From IMG/VR virus record IMGVR_UViG_3300020442_001512, positions 1 to 25,652 of that record: DNA of 25,652 nucleotides, one strand, 5' to 3'. Source of the stretch: a virus. A program made the translations under genes and the position numbers. How positions within the stretch are numbered: position 1 is the first letter of the stretch; each line of letters begins with the position of its first letter. Under the pieces are notes generated by a model. That model was not told where the DNA came from. It searched no databases and saw only the letters and a program-made list of their open reading frames with translations. Positions 15,453 through 23,406 of this stretch are shown here, one piece after another.

Positions 15453-15526
15453 AATTTCTGTATTTATCAATCCCCATTAAAATTTGATTCTGCCCTTGCG
15501 TAATAATACCATTTACCCGTTTATTT

Positions 15527-15534
15527 GATAAATA
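15527..15534 (+). promoter_or_regulatory. T4-type late promoter motif for sheath gene
   Basis: GATAAATA 47 nt upstream of the sheath ATG predicts a leader of about 42 nt ending in an AGGAG ribosome site at 15571-15575. This layout is shared with the tube gene but not with the other late genes. Confidence 0.75.
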
Positions 15535-15581
15535 TTCATACTAACATATAATACTATGTAGAAATTAATTAGGAGATTATA

Positions 15582-18365
15582 ATGGCAGAATTAGTATCAC
15601 CTGGTGTAAGTATTAGTGTAACCGACGAATCGTTTTACGCCTCGGCCGGTGCCGGTACAGTACCTTTGATTATCATTGCAACTGCAGAAGACAAAAGCAG
15701 TCCAGATGGAACAGGTACAGCGGCTTTCACTAAAAAAGCAGAAGCAGGTAAATTAAAATTAATTACGAGCCAAAGGGAATTATTACAAAACTTTGGTAAT
15801 CCATTGTTTTATAACAGTGGTAGTACAGCCTTAAATGGTTATGATCTCAACGAATACGGCTTACTAGCGGCCCATAGTTTCTTAGGACTTGCCAATAGAG
15901 CATACATCGTAAGAGCAGATATTGACCTTGGTGAATTAGAAGCATCAAGTGTTGCTCCTACAGGCAAAATTGCAGATGGATCTTATTGGTTTGATACTGC
16001 AAGTTCATCTTTTGGACTTAGAGAATACGATGGTAGTGCGTGGGTTAAGAAAACCGTATCTGTTGTAGATTCATCAGACATCAATAGTGCTACAGGCGGT
16101 CCAAAAAGAGCATTTGGCTTAAATGGAGACTATGCAGTAGTGGCTAATACAGCCGCTGGAGGCACATCATCTAGTGTTAAATACTATGAAAAATACAGTG
16201 ATGACTGGTACGAAATCGGATCAACAAGTTGGGATAGTGCTACAAGTAGCGATTTCCAATTTGGTTCACACCTTTCAGTTCCAACACTACAGAGTGACGG
16301 CGTAAGTGCTTTAACAAGTGGTGATGTTTTCATTCAAAGAACTACACCTAACACAGGTGCAAGTCTTTCTGTAAAACTTTACAGTGGAACAAGCAAAACA
16401 TTTAGTGCAGTAAGTAGCCCAGTATATGGCTCAACAGATTTGGCATATACAGACATTGGTCTTGCAAACGTAAAAGTTGGAGACGTAATTGCAGTTTCTG
16501 GCGATACAGCAGAATTAACACTTAAAAGACATAACGGTAATAGCACCGTTGTAGGAACAGGTGGAAATATTTCTGCAGGTGTTGACGTAAGCGGAAACAG
16601 TTCAATCCAAATCGTTTATAACGGCACAACAGTAAACGTTACTTTGGCTAATACAATTAGTGGTAACGCAACAAACTCTACGGCGGAAGATGCTGTGTTT
16701 GACATTAACGCAGGACTTTCAGGTGCAGGAGTATCAGAAGTTGTTGCTAGTGAAGGCTCAGCAGACAACGTTGTACTTACTTCAAGCACAGGTAGAGATA
16801 TTGCAGTAAACAGTTTACATTCAGACTTCGGACCAAGTTCAATTGGACTAGGATCAGGAGCCGCAACAGCAAACATCGTTTACAGTAACTTTGCAGATTT
16901 AAGTTACCAAGCAAGTAAAACAACAATTACAGGTACATTAGCAGAAGGTACTTTCTGGTATGATGCTACAGTATCTAAAACAAACATCGACGTACTTGAA
17001 AATGACTCAGCAAATGGTTGGGTTTCATTCTCTGGCGATTTCCAAGTTACAGCAAGTGAACCTTCAACACAATCAGGTGGTGGTTCTTTATCAAGCGGTG
17101 ACCTTTGGTTAGACAGCGATGACACTGAAAACTTCCCTGTGTTCTACAAATATTCAGGTAGTGCATGGGTTAAAGTTGACGGTACAGACCAAGTAACAAG
17201 TGATGGTATTGTTTATGCAGACTTCAGACAATCTAGCTCATCAAGTTTAGATGCTGATGCTCCTGCTAACACTTCTTATCCAGCAGGAATCTTAGGATTC
17301 AACAAACGTGCTTCAGGTGGTAATGTTAAAGAATATAAAATTAACTACACACCAGCAGGCACAAACATTGGTAATGTTTGGGTAGACGCAAGTGGTAATA
17401 AGACAGACGGTAACATGTTTGGCTTAAGAAAAGCAGTACACAACTTGGTTAAAACAAAAATGCAAGCCGCTATTGTCAGCAATGATGACATTAGAGCAGA
17501 AACAAATTCATTTAACTTGATAACCGCTCCAGGTTATCCTGAGTTGTTGGATGAAATGATTGCTTTAAGTGGCGACAGAAGAAATACAGCATTTGTAGTT
17601 GGTGATACACCGTTCAGACTAAAAGCAGATGCTACAAGCACAAAAAACTGGGCAACAAACGCCAACAATGCTAGTGAAAACGGCGAAGATGGATTACTTT
17701 CAAGTTCTCCATATGCGGCAGTTTACTATCCAAGTGCTTTAGCAACTAACTTAGACGGTACGAACGTTGTTGTTCCACCCTCACATGTTGCTTTAAGAAC
17801 TCTTGCATTTAATGACCAGGTTGCTTTCCCTTGGTTCGCACCAGCAGGCTTCCAAAGAGGTCTTGTACAGAACGCAACTTCAGTTGGATTTGTTAATCCA
17901 ACAGACGGTGAATATGTTCCAGTAACACTTAACGAAGGACAGAGAGATACATTATACTTGAATAAAGTTAATCCTATTGCTCAGTTCCCAGGTAGAGGTT
18001 TAGTAGTGTTTGGTCAAAAAACACTTAACCCAACTGCAAGTGCATTGGACAGAATCAATGTTGCTAGACTAGTTGTTTACATCAGAGAAAGACTTGACGA
18101 CATCGTTAAGCCGTTCTTATTTGAACCAAACGACGACATCACAAGGCAGAATGCTAAAGGTGTAGTAGATGGATTCCTTTCAAACTTGGTAGTACAAAGA
18201 GGATTGTATGACTTTGTTACAGTTTGTGATAATTCAAACAATACTCCAGCAAGAATCGATAGAAACGAACTTTATATTGATATTGCTATCCAACCAGTTA
18301 AGGCAATTGAGTTTATCTATATTCCAATTAGAATTCAAAACACATTGGGTTCAACAGGAGCATAG
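15582..18365 (+). CDS. 18: Contractile tail sheath protein gp18
   Basis: This is the contractile sheath subunit. The N-terminus ELVSPGVSISVTDES is the usual sheath opening, and the C-terminal 130 residues carry the conserved core (INVARL..YIRERLDDIVKPFLFEPND..TR, then ...LYDF.V.CD..NN.P..IDRNEL..DI.IQPVKAIEFI.I). At 927 aa it is far longer than T4 gp18 (659). The excess is a Ser/Thr/Gly-rich surface region from about 120 to 600, with repeated units of the form G-x-x-W-x-D...Y-x-G-S-A-W-V at about 130-160, 455-483 and 505-535. These are likely outward-facing decorations. Late motif, AGGAG site and terminator make it a separate, probably highly expressed unit. Confidence 0.97.
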   Translation: MAELVSPGVSISVTDESFYASAGAGTVPLIIIATAEDKSSPDGTGTAAFTKKAEAGKLKLITSQRELLQNFGNPLFYNSGSTALNGYDLNEYGLLAAHSFLGLANRAYIVRADIDLGELEASSVAPTGKIADGSYWFDTASSSFGLREYDGSAWVKKTVSVVDSSDINSATGGPKRAFGLNGDYAVVANTAAGGTSSSVKYYEKYSDDWYEIGSTSWDSATSSDFQFGSHLSVPTLQSDGVSALTSGDVFIQRTTPNTGASLSVKLYSGTSKTFSAVSSPVYGSTDLAYTDIGLANVKVGDVIAVSGDTAELTLKRHNGNSTVVGTGGNISAGVDVSGNSSIQIVYNGTTVNVTLANTISGNATNSTAEDAVFDINAGLSGAGVSEVVASEGSADNVVLTSSTGRDIAVNSLHSDFGPSSIGLGSGAATANIVYSNFADLSYQASKTTITGTLAEGTFWYDATVSKTNIDVLENDSANGWVSFSGDFQVTASEPSTQSGGGSLSSGDLWLDSDDTENFPVFYKYSGSAWVKVDGTDQVTSDGIVYADFRQSSSSSLDADAPANTSYPAGILGFNKRASGGNVKEYKINYTPAGTNIGNVWVDASGNKTDGNMFGLRKAVHNLVKTKMQAAIVSNDDIRAETNSFNLITAPGYPELLDEMIALSGDRRNTAFVVGDTPFRLKADATSTKNWATNANNASENGEDGLLSSSPYAAVYYPSALATNLDGTNVVVPPSHVALRTLAFNDQVAFPWFAPAGFQRGLVQNATSVGFVNPTDGEYVPVTLNEGQRDTLYLNKVNPIAQFPGRGLVVFGQKTLNPTASALDRINVARLVVYIRERLDDIVKPFLFEPNDDITRQNAKGVVDGFLSNLVVQRGLYDFVTVCDNSNNTPARIDRNELYIDIAIQPVKAIEFIYIPIRIQNTLGSTGA

Positions 18366-18397
18366 TACGTCTTAAGTAGATTGAGATAAAACTAAAG

Positions 18398-18427
18398 AAA
18401 AAAGGGCGGTTTTACTGCCCTTTTTTT
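18398..18427 (+). terminator. Rho-independent terminator after sheath gene
   Basis: The stem GGGCGGT/ACTGCCC (one G-U pair), extended by A6/T7 runs, closes a TTT loop and ends in seven T residues. It lies 32 nt after the sheath stop. Confidence 0.92.
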
Positions 18428-18468
18428 GTGTCAATTAAAACGTACTTTAAAAAAAATTGGCATAATTT

Positions 18469-18476
18469 GATAAATA
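18469..18476 (+). promoter_or_regulatory. T4-type late promoter motif for tube gene
   Basis: GATAAATA, 46 nt upstream of the tube ATG, gives a leader of about 41 nt with an AGGAG ribosome site at 18512-18516. It directly follows the sheath terminator, so sheath and tube are transcribed separately. Confidence 0.75.
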
Positions 18477-18522
18477 AATGTAACGTAAGCCCAACAGTGG
18501 TTTATAAGTTAGGAGAAAACAA

Positions 18523-19161
18523 ATGGCATTATTTGGAAACAAAAATAAATTCGGTGTTCCTGTAGATGAAGCCGGTACCGCTGGTATTTTGATGCCTAAA
18601 CTCAAATTTCGATTTAGAGTTAAGGTAGAAGATTTCGGAACGGCTAATAGAGCTACAGAATTCACACAGAATGTCATGAACGTTAGCAGACCTAAAATAA
18701 ACTTCGAAGAAGTAGAAATACATTCTTACAACAGTAAAGTTTATGTACAAGGTAAGCACACATGGGAAACTGTGCAAATAGTTATTCGTGATGACATTCA
18801 GAATACTGTATCTAGACTTGCTGGTAAACAGGTTCAAAGACAATTAAACCACTTTAATCAACAGTCACCATTGGCTGGATCGGATTATAAGTTTAACACT
18901 AGACTTGAAATACTAGATGGTCAAACTACAGCACCTATGGAGACATGGGGACTTGAAGGTTGTTTCTTGCAGAATGTGGATTACAGTGATTCAGACTACA
19001 CAACTAACGAACCAGTAACAGTAACATTAACAATTAGATTTGATAATGCTGTACATGTACCTGGTGATAGTGAAGGTGGTGGTTCTACTGTAGCAGGCGG
19101 ATCAGGTGAGATATTCCCAGCGGATAACATCTTCCCGTCTACAGCAAGTGACGAAACATAA
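18523..19161 (+). CDS. 19: Tail tube protein gp19
   Basis: This is the inner tail tube subunit around which the sheath contracts. Position after the sheath gene, size (212 aa; T4 163) and the tube-fold pattern support it: N-terminal F.VKVEDF, a strand NVMNVSRPKINFEEVEIHSYNSK, the VYVQGKHTWETVQIVIRDD strand pair, a central helix and a C-terminal WGLEGCFLQNVDYSD...T.NEPVTVTLTIRFDNA. About 35 Gly/Ser/Thr-rich residues after VHVPGD are an extension absent from T4. The ATG has a good AGGAG site. It leads a run with the 340-aa, 144-aa and gp4 genes. Confidence 0.93.
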   Translation: MALFGNKNKFGVPVDEAGTAGILMPKLKFRFRVKVEDFGTANRATEFTQNVMNVSRPKINFEEVEIHSYNSKVYVQGKHTWETVQIVIRDDIQNTVSRLAGKQVQRQLNHFNQQSPLAGSDYKFNTRLEILDGQTTAPMETWGLEGCFLQNVDYSDSDYTTNEPVTVTLTIRFDNAVHVPGDSEGGGSTVAGGSGEIFPADNIFPSTASDET

Positions 19162-19180
19162 TAACAGTTAAGAGCAAAAT

Positions 19181-20203
19181 ATGGATCTTTATAAGATATT
19201 AGTTAATAAACTGATTGGAGATGTAATTTATAGAGACGGTGATTATTTTGCATTTGATGTTAACCATGCTAAACCTTTTAGCCCAGTAAACAATCCTGTA
19301 AGGCAGAAATTTAACGGGTATGTCAATTTTCACTTTAACGGTGATATTGATATACCCGGTATTTCGGACCTAAGAGAAGCAGGAGTACCAACTGTACTGA
19401 GCAGTTTAATTAAAAGTTCCTCAGTACCAAGTGCAGAAATTCAAACCGACGTCAAAAATCAGTACAATAAAAAACGAGTTACTATAACTCATGCTGAATA
19501 CAAACCTATTAGTTTGTCAGCATATGATACAGTTGATAGTGCTTGGGTTATTCTATTGATGAGAATGTATTCACATTTATTCTCTAATCCTTTGGGTCAG
19601 TATGATATTGATGCTAATAACAATGCAATACCAAGAAAAATTCCTTATGATGTAGTGCCTGATAAAATACCAACTGGTAGTTCTGAAGGTCCTACATACG
19701 GGTTCAATCTTGGATATTCGGATAACAATCAAGGCTACAATATCAGACCAGGTAATGAAAAATATATGGTATCACACATAGATATTGTTTACTATCATGC
19801 TCAAAGAGCCATGAAGTATACTTTGTTTAATCCAATTGTTACTAGTTTTGAAGTTGATGGATTTGACCATGCTGACAGTCAGCCTGTTATGATTAATATG
19901 GATATTCAATATGAAAACTTTTCAATCAATCCTGTGGTAAATGGTTTTATAGCAGAAGAAGATATGAAACGTTTTGTAAAATATGGCTCTCAAGATACTT
20001 ATAAAAAACTTAGAACGCCAGGTGAACCATTAGACGATGGTAGGGCAAATGGTTCTAATGCTAGTAAAGATACTAGAAATCAGCCAGCATTGAGAAGAAG
20101 AGAATTAAACTTTTTAGCACCTCAATCAGGAGGAAACGAAAGTAATAAATTAGGCACAGACCAAAGCAATGATTTTTGGAACACAGCAGGAGGTTCTGAC
20201 TAA
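19181..20203 (+). CDS. Tail-tube-fold structural protein, baseplate/tube adaptor candidate
   Basis: I cannot name this with certainty. Two segments resemble tube-fold proteins: YNKKRVTITHAEYKPISLS followed by a long helix at about residues 92-133, and LFNPIVTSFEVDGFDHAD...VMINMDIQYENFSI near 220-255, which mirrors the C-terminal strands of gp19. T4 has such larger tube-like proteins in gp48 and gp54, which start the tube on the baseplate. The C-terminal 70 residues are low-complexity, polar and Gly/Asn-rich. It follows gp19 by 19 nt, and its stop overlaps the next start (TAATG). A portal- or neck-associated structural protein is the alternative. Confidence 0.55.
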   Translation: MDLYKILVNKLIGDVIYRDGDYFAFDVNHAKPFSPVNNPVRQKFNGYVNFHFNGDIDIPGISDLREAGVPTVLSSLIKSSSVPSAEIQTDVKNQYNKKRVTITHAEYKPISLSAYDTVDSAWVILLMRMYSHLFSNPLGQYDIDANNNAIPRKIPYDVVPDKIPTGSSEGPTYGFNLGYSDNNQGYNIRPGNEKYMVSHIDIVYYHAQRAMKYTLFNPIVTSFEVDGFDHADSQPVMINMDIQYENFSINPVVNGFIAEEDMKRFVKYGSQDTYKKLRTPGEPLDDGRANGSNASKDTRNQPALRRRELNFLAPQSGGNESNKLGTDQSNDFWNTAGGSD

Positions 20204-20637
20204 TGAAAAGTTTATACGAAACATTTGGCAATGAAGTAAACTATGAAGTTAGAAGAGACAAGGTTGTGCAATTCTTAGAAAACAGCACAATTAACTTTCC
20301 TTTACCTGAAGCAAGTGTAGACATACTCACAAATATGTTAGACCAATCAGATTCTGCAGGCATAGATGCTACCAGAATTGACATGGTAAAAGGACGTTTA
20401 GAAGAAGTAGGATTTAACAAAGTTACTGCTAATACTCTTGCAGTTGCATTAATTAAGATTGCACAAATTCAAGGAGTTCATCCTATATCATATTTCGAAC
20501 TAAACGAAGACAGTATAAAATTAGCAGAAAATACTTATAAAGCACTAAATAAAATTAGACCAAAAGGTAATCTAGTTGGTCTGAGTGTGGAAAAGAAAAA
20601 TAAATTCAGTAAAATCTCAGACTTAATTAGACCGTAA
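20203..20637 (+). CDS. Unknown 144-aa protein in tail/head gene cluster
   Basis: This soluble, helical protein has no recognised domain. Conserved-looking parts are the N-terminal MKSLYETFGNEVNYEVRR and a middle helix TANTLAVALIKIAQIQGV followed by HPISYFE. A strong AGGAGG-like site lies 10-14 nt before the ATG, inside the 3' end of the 340-aa gene, and start and stop overlap by one base, so the two are translated together. The place between a tube-like gene and gp4 suggests a virion assembly role. I cannot say more. Confidence 0.75.
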   Translation: MKSLYETFGNEVNYEVRRDKVVQFLENSTINFPLPEASVDILTNMLDQSDSAGIDATRIDMVKGRLEEVGFNKVTANTLAVALIKIAQIQGVHPISYFELNEDSIKLAENTYKALNKIRPKGNLVGLSVEKKNKFSKISDLIRP

Positions 20638-20645
20638 GGAAAGTT

Positions 20646-21107
20646 ATGTCTAGTCGATATTCACAAGGACAATATGTAGTTCAGAATCCAGACAAGTATG
20701 TTGGCGGTGCAATGCCCTTTGCAAGAAGCAGTTGGGAAACAGCATTCATGAGATTTTGTGATAGTCACCCAAACATACTAAAATGGGCAAGTGAAAATGT
20801 AAAAATTCCTTACAGACATCCTTATACAGGTAAAATTACTAATTATGTTCCTGACTTTATGGTACAGTATCAAGATAAAAACGGTATCACAAGAGTTGAA
20901 CTTATCGAAATCAAACCCAAAAGCCAAACAGTTATAGAAAATGCAAAAGGCAGGGGAGATAAGTTTGCTACTCAAGTAAATGCCGCAAAGTGGGAAGCCG
21001 CTTATGCATGGTGCAAAGCAAAAGGCATACATTTTAAAGTAATAACTGAAGAACAGATTTTTAGAAAACCTAAAAGAACAACTAAACCTAGACGCAAAAT
21101 GCGTTAA
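20646..21107 (+). CDS. 4: Head completion protein gp4 (nuclease fold)
   Basis: This is the T4 gp4-like head completion protein, needed to finish DNA-filled heads before tail joining. The start SRYSQGQYVVQNPDKYVGG..P..RSSWE..FMRF.D.HP.I..W.SE...IPY matches the T4 protein segment for segment. PDFMVQY and ELIEIKPKSQT hold the D...E-x-K signature of PD-(D/E)XK-like nucleases, which suggests DNA-end trimming. Length 153 aa is normal. The C-terminus is very basic (KRTTKPRRKMR). An AAGGA site precedes the ATG. It ends 7 nt before the diiron gene. Confidence 0.92.
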   Translation: MSSRYSQGQYVVQNPDKYVGGAMPFARSSWETAFMRFCDSHPNILKWASENVKIPYRHPYTGKITNYVPDFMVQYQDKNGITRVELIEIKPKSQTVIENAKGRGDKFATQVNAAKWEAAYAWCKAKGIHFKVITEEQIFRKPKRTTKPRRKMR

Positions 21108-21114
21108 TAAAACA

Positions 21115-22188
21115 ATGAAAATAAAATATACAAAAACTCCAAGGAACGTAATCGAGTTTGACGAAGATGTTCCGGCTGATTTAGATCCTACAGACGTTGT
21201 AGAGATTTTTCAAACACCTTTGACTGGTTCATTTAATTGGGACTACACAGTTCAAGACAATAGAATTAAAAAGTTATATGAATTAGGCAAACAATTAAAT
21301 TGGAATGTAGAAGTTGATGTTGATTGGACTCCAAAGTTTACAGGAATTGGAGACGAAGAGTTTGAATTTGAGAATACTCAGTGGGATAACCATACAACAT
21401 TTAAAACATTTGATAAACAAACACGTTTAGAGTTCTTTAAAGACTTAAACAGTTGGGCAACAAGTCAATTTTTACATGGAGAACAAGGAGCATTATTGGT
21501 AGCATCGCAATTAGCCAGTTGTGCGCCGACCTATAACGCAAAACTTTACGCCGCCAGCCAAACATTCGACGAGGCAAGGCATGTAGAAGCATTTAACAAG
21601 TATTTGCAACAAAGATTAAAACGCAGTTGGCCCATTGGTCGAGCATTAAAAGGTCTACTGGACAAAATTTTAACAGATCCTAGATGGGATTTGAAGTTTA
21701 TTGGTATGCAAGTTGTAATTGAAGGCTTGGCACTTGCCGCCTTTAATGCCGCCAAAGAAGGCACTAATGATCCTGTGTACAAACAAATGTTAGAATACAT
21801 TATTAGAGACGAAGCAAGACATGTTACGTTTGGTATTAACTATCTTAAAGACTATGTTACAACATTAAGTGAAGAAGATGTTATGGACAGAGCACAATTT
21901 GCCTTAGAAGCCTGTACTGTAAGTAGGAATAGACTACGAGCATACGATGTATGGGAAAAATATGGCATGGATTTAGAATATACTGACGAATATCAAAAAG
22001 AAAACATATTCCAAACACAATTTCAAGATGTATTGTTTAGTAGAATAATGCCAAACCTTAAAAAGATTGGATTACTACATGATGACCTTGTGCCTGAGTA
22101 TGAAAAATTAGGTGTAATGGGTTATGCAGATGGTGACAGTGATTATGAAACAAGTTGGGAAGAGCTCAGTAAACCTTTGAAAGCATAA
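21115..22188 (+). CDS. Ferritin-like diiron protein (R2-like oxidase/oxygenase)
   Basis: This long-chain ferritin-like protein has a four-helix bundle and complete diiron ligands: E123 (LHGEQ), E153 and H156 (DEARH), E203 (VVIEGLA) and E233 and H236 (DEARH), the E-x30-ExxH / E-x~30-ExxH layout of ribonucleotide reductase R2 and diiron oxygenases. The LTDPRWDLKFIGMQV and RDEARHVTFG segments place it with bacterial ferritin-like oxidoreductases of unknown substrate, not with ferritin storage proteins. The tyrosyl-radical context of R2 is not evident. N-terminal residues 1-90 are an unrecognised extension. It lies among virion genes, between gp4 and gp16. Such enzymes need an electron donor; the phage Fpr at 6888 could supply it. 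N- or C-oxygenation or desaturation are possible reactions. Confidence 0.85.
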   Translation: MKIKYTKTPRNVIEFDEDVPADLDPTDVVEIFQTPLTGSFNWDYTVQDNRIKKLYELGKQLNWNVEVDVDWTPKFTGIGDEEFEFENTQWDNHTTFKTFDKQTRLEFFKDLNSWATSQFLHGEQGALLVASQLASCAPTYNAKLYAASQTFDEARHVEAFNKYLQQRLKRSWPIGRALKGLLDKILTDPRWDLKFIGMQVVIEGLALAAFNAAKEGTNDPVYKQMLEYIIRDEARHVTFGINYLKDYVTTLSEEDVMDRAQFALEACTVSRNRLRAYDVWEKYGMDLEYTDEYQKENIFQTQFQDVLFSRIMPNLKKIGLLHDDLVPEYEKLGVMGYADGDSDYETSWEELSKPLKA

Positions 22189-22197
22189 TTTTACTGA

Positions 22198-22204
22198 CTA
22201 AATA
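22198..22204 (+). promoter_or_regulatory. T4-type late promoter motif for gp16
   Basis: CTAAATA ends exactly 5 nt before the ATG at 22210, with no ribosome binding site between. The predicted start site is the A of the ATG. Confidence 0.65.
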
Positions 22205-22209
22205 CTGTT

Positions 22210-22728
22210 ATGACAAAGAAGTTAGAAGAAGAATTCAATTTGCCACCAATCGAAGAAGCATTGTCCAAGGAAGAAAAGCAAGAAATATTAGATGAACTTA
22301 ATCCAGAAAAGTTACCTGATATAGCAGATTTGCAAAATGTTGAGGTTGCTGATATAGAAACAGCATTAACAACAGCAGAAAAAATTGACCATGCTCTTAA
22401 AAGTGTGCAAGGCATAGATGACCATGATGTTGATATGGATGATATTGCTACACAGGCAGTGGATAGTTATCAACAATTAATGAATTTAGGTATGAATGTT
22501 AGTGATAGAGATGCAGGTAGTATATTTGATAGTGCCGCAAAAATGCTTAAAACAGCCTTAGACGCAAAAGATAGCAAAATTAATTCTAAACTAAAACAAA
22601 TTGATATGATGATTAAGAAAGCAAGGTTGGATAATAACGCGGGTGAATATTCAAACAATGAATCAGGTAAGAATAAAATGCTTGATAGAAATGAATTGCT
22701 TAAAATAATTAACAATAAAGAAGATTAA
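22210..22728 (+). CDS. 16: Small terminase subunit gp16
   Basis: This protein is probably the DNA-packaging regulator that works with gp17. The evidence is size (172 aa; T4 164), position shortly before gp17, an acidic flexible N-terminal third, and a central helical hairpin (AVDSYQQLMNLG...IFDSAAKMLKTALDAKDSKINSKLKQIDMMIKKAR) similar to the central coiled coil of gp16 ([24 protein letters not shown]...). The tail is Asn/Lys-rich. It is preceded by a CTAAATA motif at 5-nt spacing. Its stop codon overlaps that of the convergent 211-aa gene within a shared TTAA. Two other genes separate it from gp17, unlike in T4. Confidence 0.75.
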   Translation: MTKKLEEEFNLPPIEEALSKEEKQEILDELNPEKLPDIADLQNVEVADIETALTTAEKIDHALKSVQGIDDHDVDMDDIATQAVDSYQQLMNLGMNVSDRDAGSIFDSAAKMLKTALDAKDSKINSKLKQIDMMIKKARLDNNAGEYSNNESGKNKMLDRNELLKIINNKED

Positions 22729-23360
22729 AGTTTCCAAGGCACCAATTTAAAACGTTCTTTGGGCAATCCAAGAAATTTAGTAGTCCATTCACTTTGTCCT
22801 GTAAAATCTAAGTGTGCCCATTCGTCTTTTCTTAAAAGTTTTGTTTTTGCAACATCTTCCCAATCATTATTGTCTATAATTAGCTCAATTATTTCTTTTT
22901 TATCTAATACAGTCTCTAATTGTGTGTCGTCCCATTCATAATGAAACAACTCCATAACATTTCCTTGGTCATCTACATAGTCTATACTCATGTCAATGCC
23001 CCATTTGGGTTTAAGTTTTATCATTTTCCATAACAGATTGTTACCTGGTACCCAATGAGTTAGTTGTTCTAGAGCGTATCCATGATAGCCTTTACGCTCA
23101 TATAAGTCAGAATGATTAATGTGTACACCTTTATGCTCTGTTTCTTTTAAAAACCAATCCTGTTTAATACATGCTTTGTATCTCATGTAATCATGTGAAC
23201 CTAAGTTTGCTTTTGCATACTCTTGTTCTAGTTTACATAAGTCATAACCACTTTGGTCAAATCTTTCTAGCATGTCTGGGTGTGGGCAAACCATGTTTTC
23301 TATGGCTGTTCCCCATGTTCTTTGGTGATTAAAATTATTTTGGCTAAGTTTAAACTGCAT
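22725..23360 (-). CDS. Unknown 211-aa protein with late-type promoter
   Basis: No family is recognised. The protein is aromatic-rich and soluble, with W, H and Y in many positions, for example NHQRTWGTAIENMVCPHPDM at the start and a W.L...W..D middle. The ATG at 23360 is preferred to the upstream ATG at 23390 because a CATAAATA late-type motif lies 8 nt before it and the upstream start would lie beyond that motif. It is the only minus-strand gene in the right half, set between gp16 and two rightward genes, and shares a palindromic promoter with its divergent neighbour. Confidence 0.75.
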   Translation of the reverse strand: MQFKLSQNNFNHQRTWGTAIENMVCPHPDMLERFDQSGYDLCKLEQEYAKANLGSHDYMRYKACIKQDWFLKETEHKGVHINHSDLYERKGYHGYALEQLTHWVPGNNLLWKMIKLKPKWGIDMSIDYVDDQGNVMELFHYEWDDTQLETVLDKKEIIELIIDNNDWEDVAKTKLLRKDEWAHLDFTGQSEWTTKFLGLPKERFKLVPWKL

Positions 23361-23367
23361 ACTTTTG

Positions 23368-23384
23368 TTATTTATGATAAATAA
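23368..23384. promoter_or_regulatory. Palindromic, bidirectional late promoter
   Basis: The 17-nt sequence TTATTTAT-G-ATAAATAA is a perfect inverted repeat around base 23376. It gives GATAAATA (23376-23383) rightward for the 231-aa gene and CATAAATA (23369-23376) leftward for the 211-aa gene, the two motifs sharing one base. Confidence 0.7.
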
Positions 23385-23406
23385 GTACATAACAGGAGTT
23401 TATACT

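Noticed and set aside
23361-23406. Upstream starts for the 211-aa (23390) and 231-aa (23365) genes
   Set aside because: Both would begin at or beyond the palindromic late promoter; the ATG at 23360 and the AGGAG-preceded ATG at 23407 fit better.
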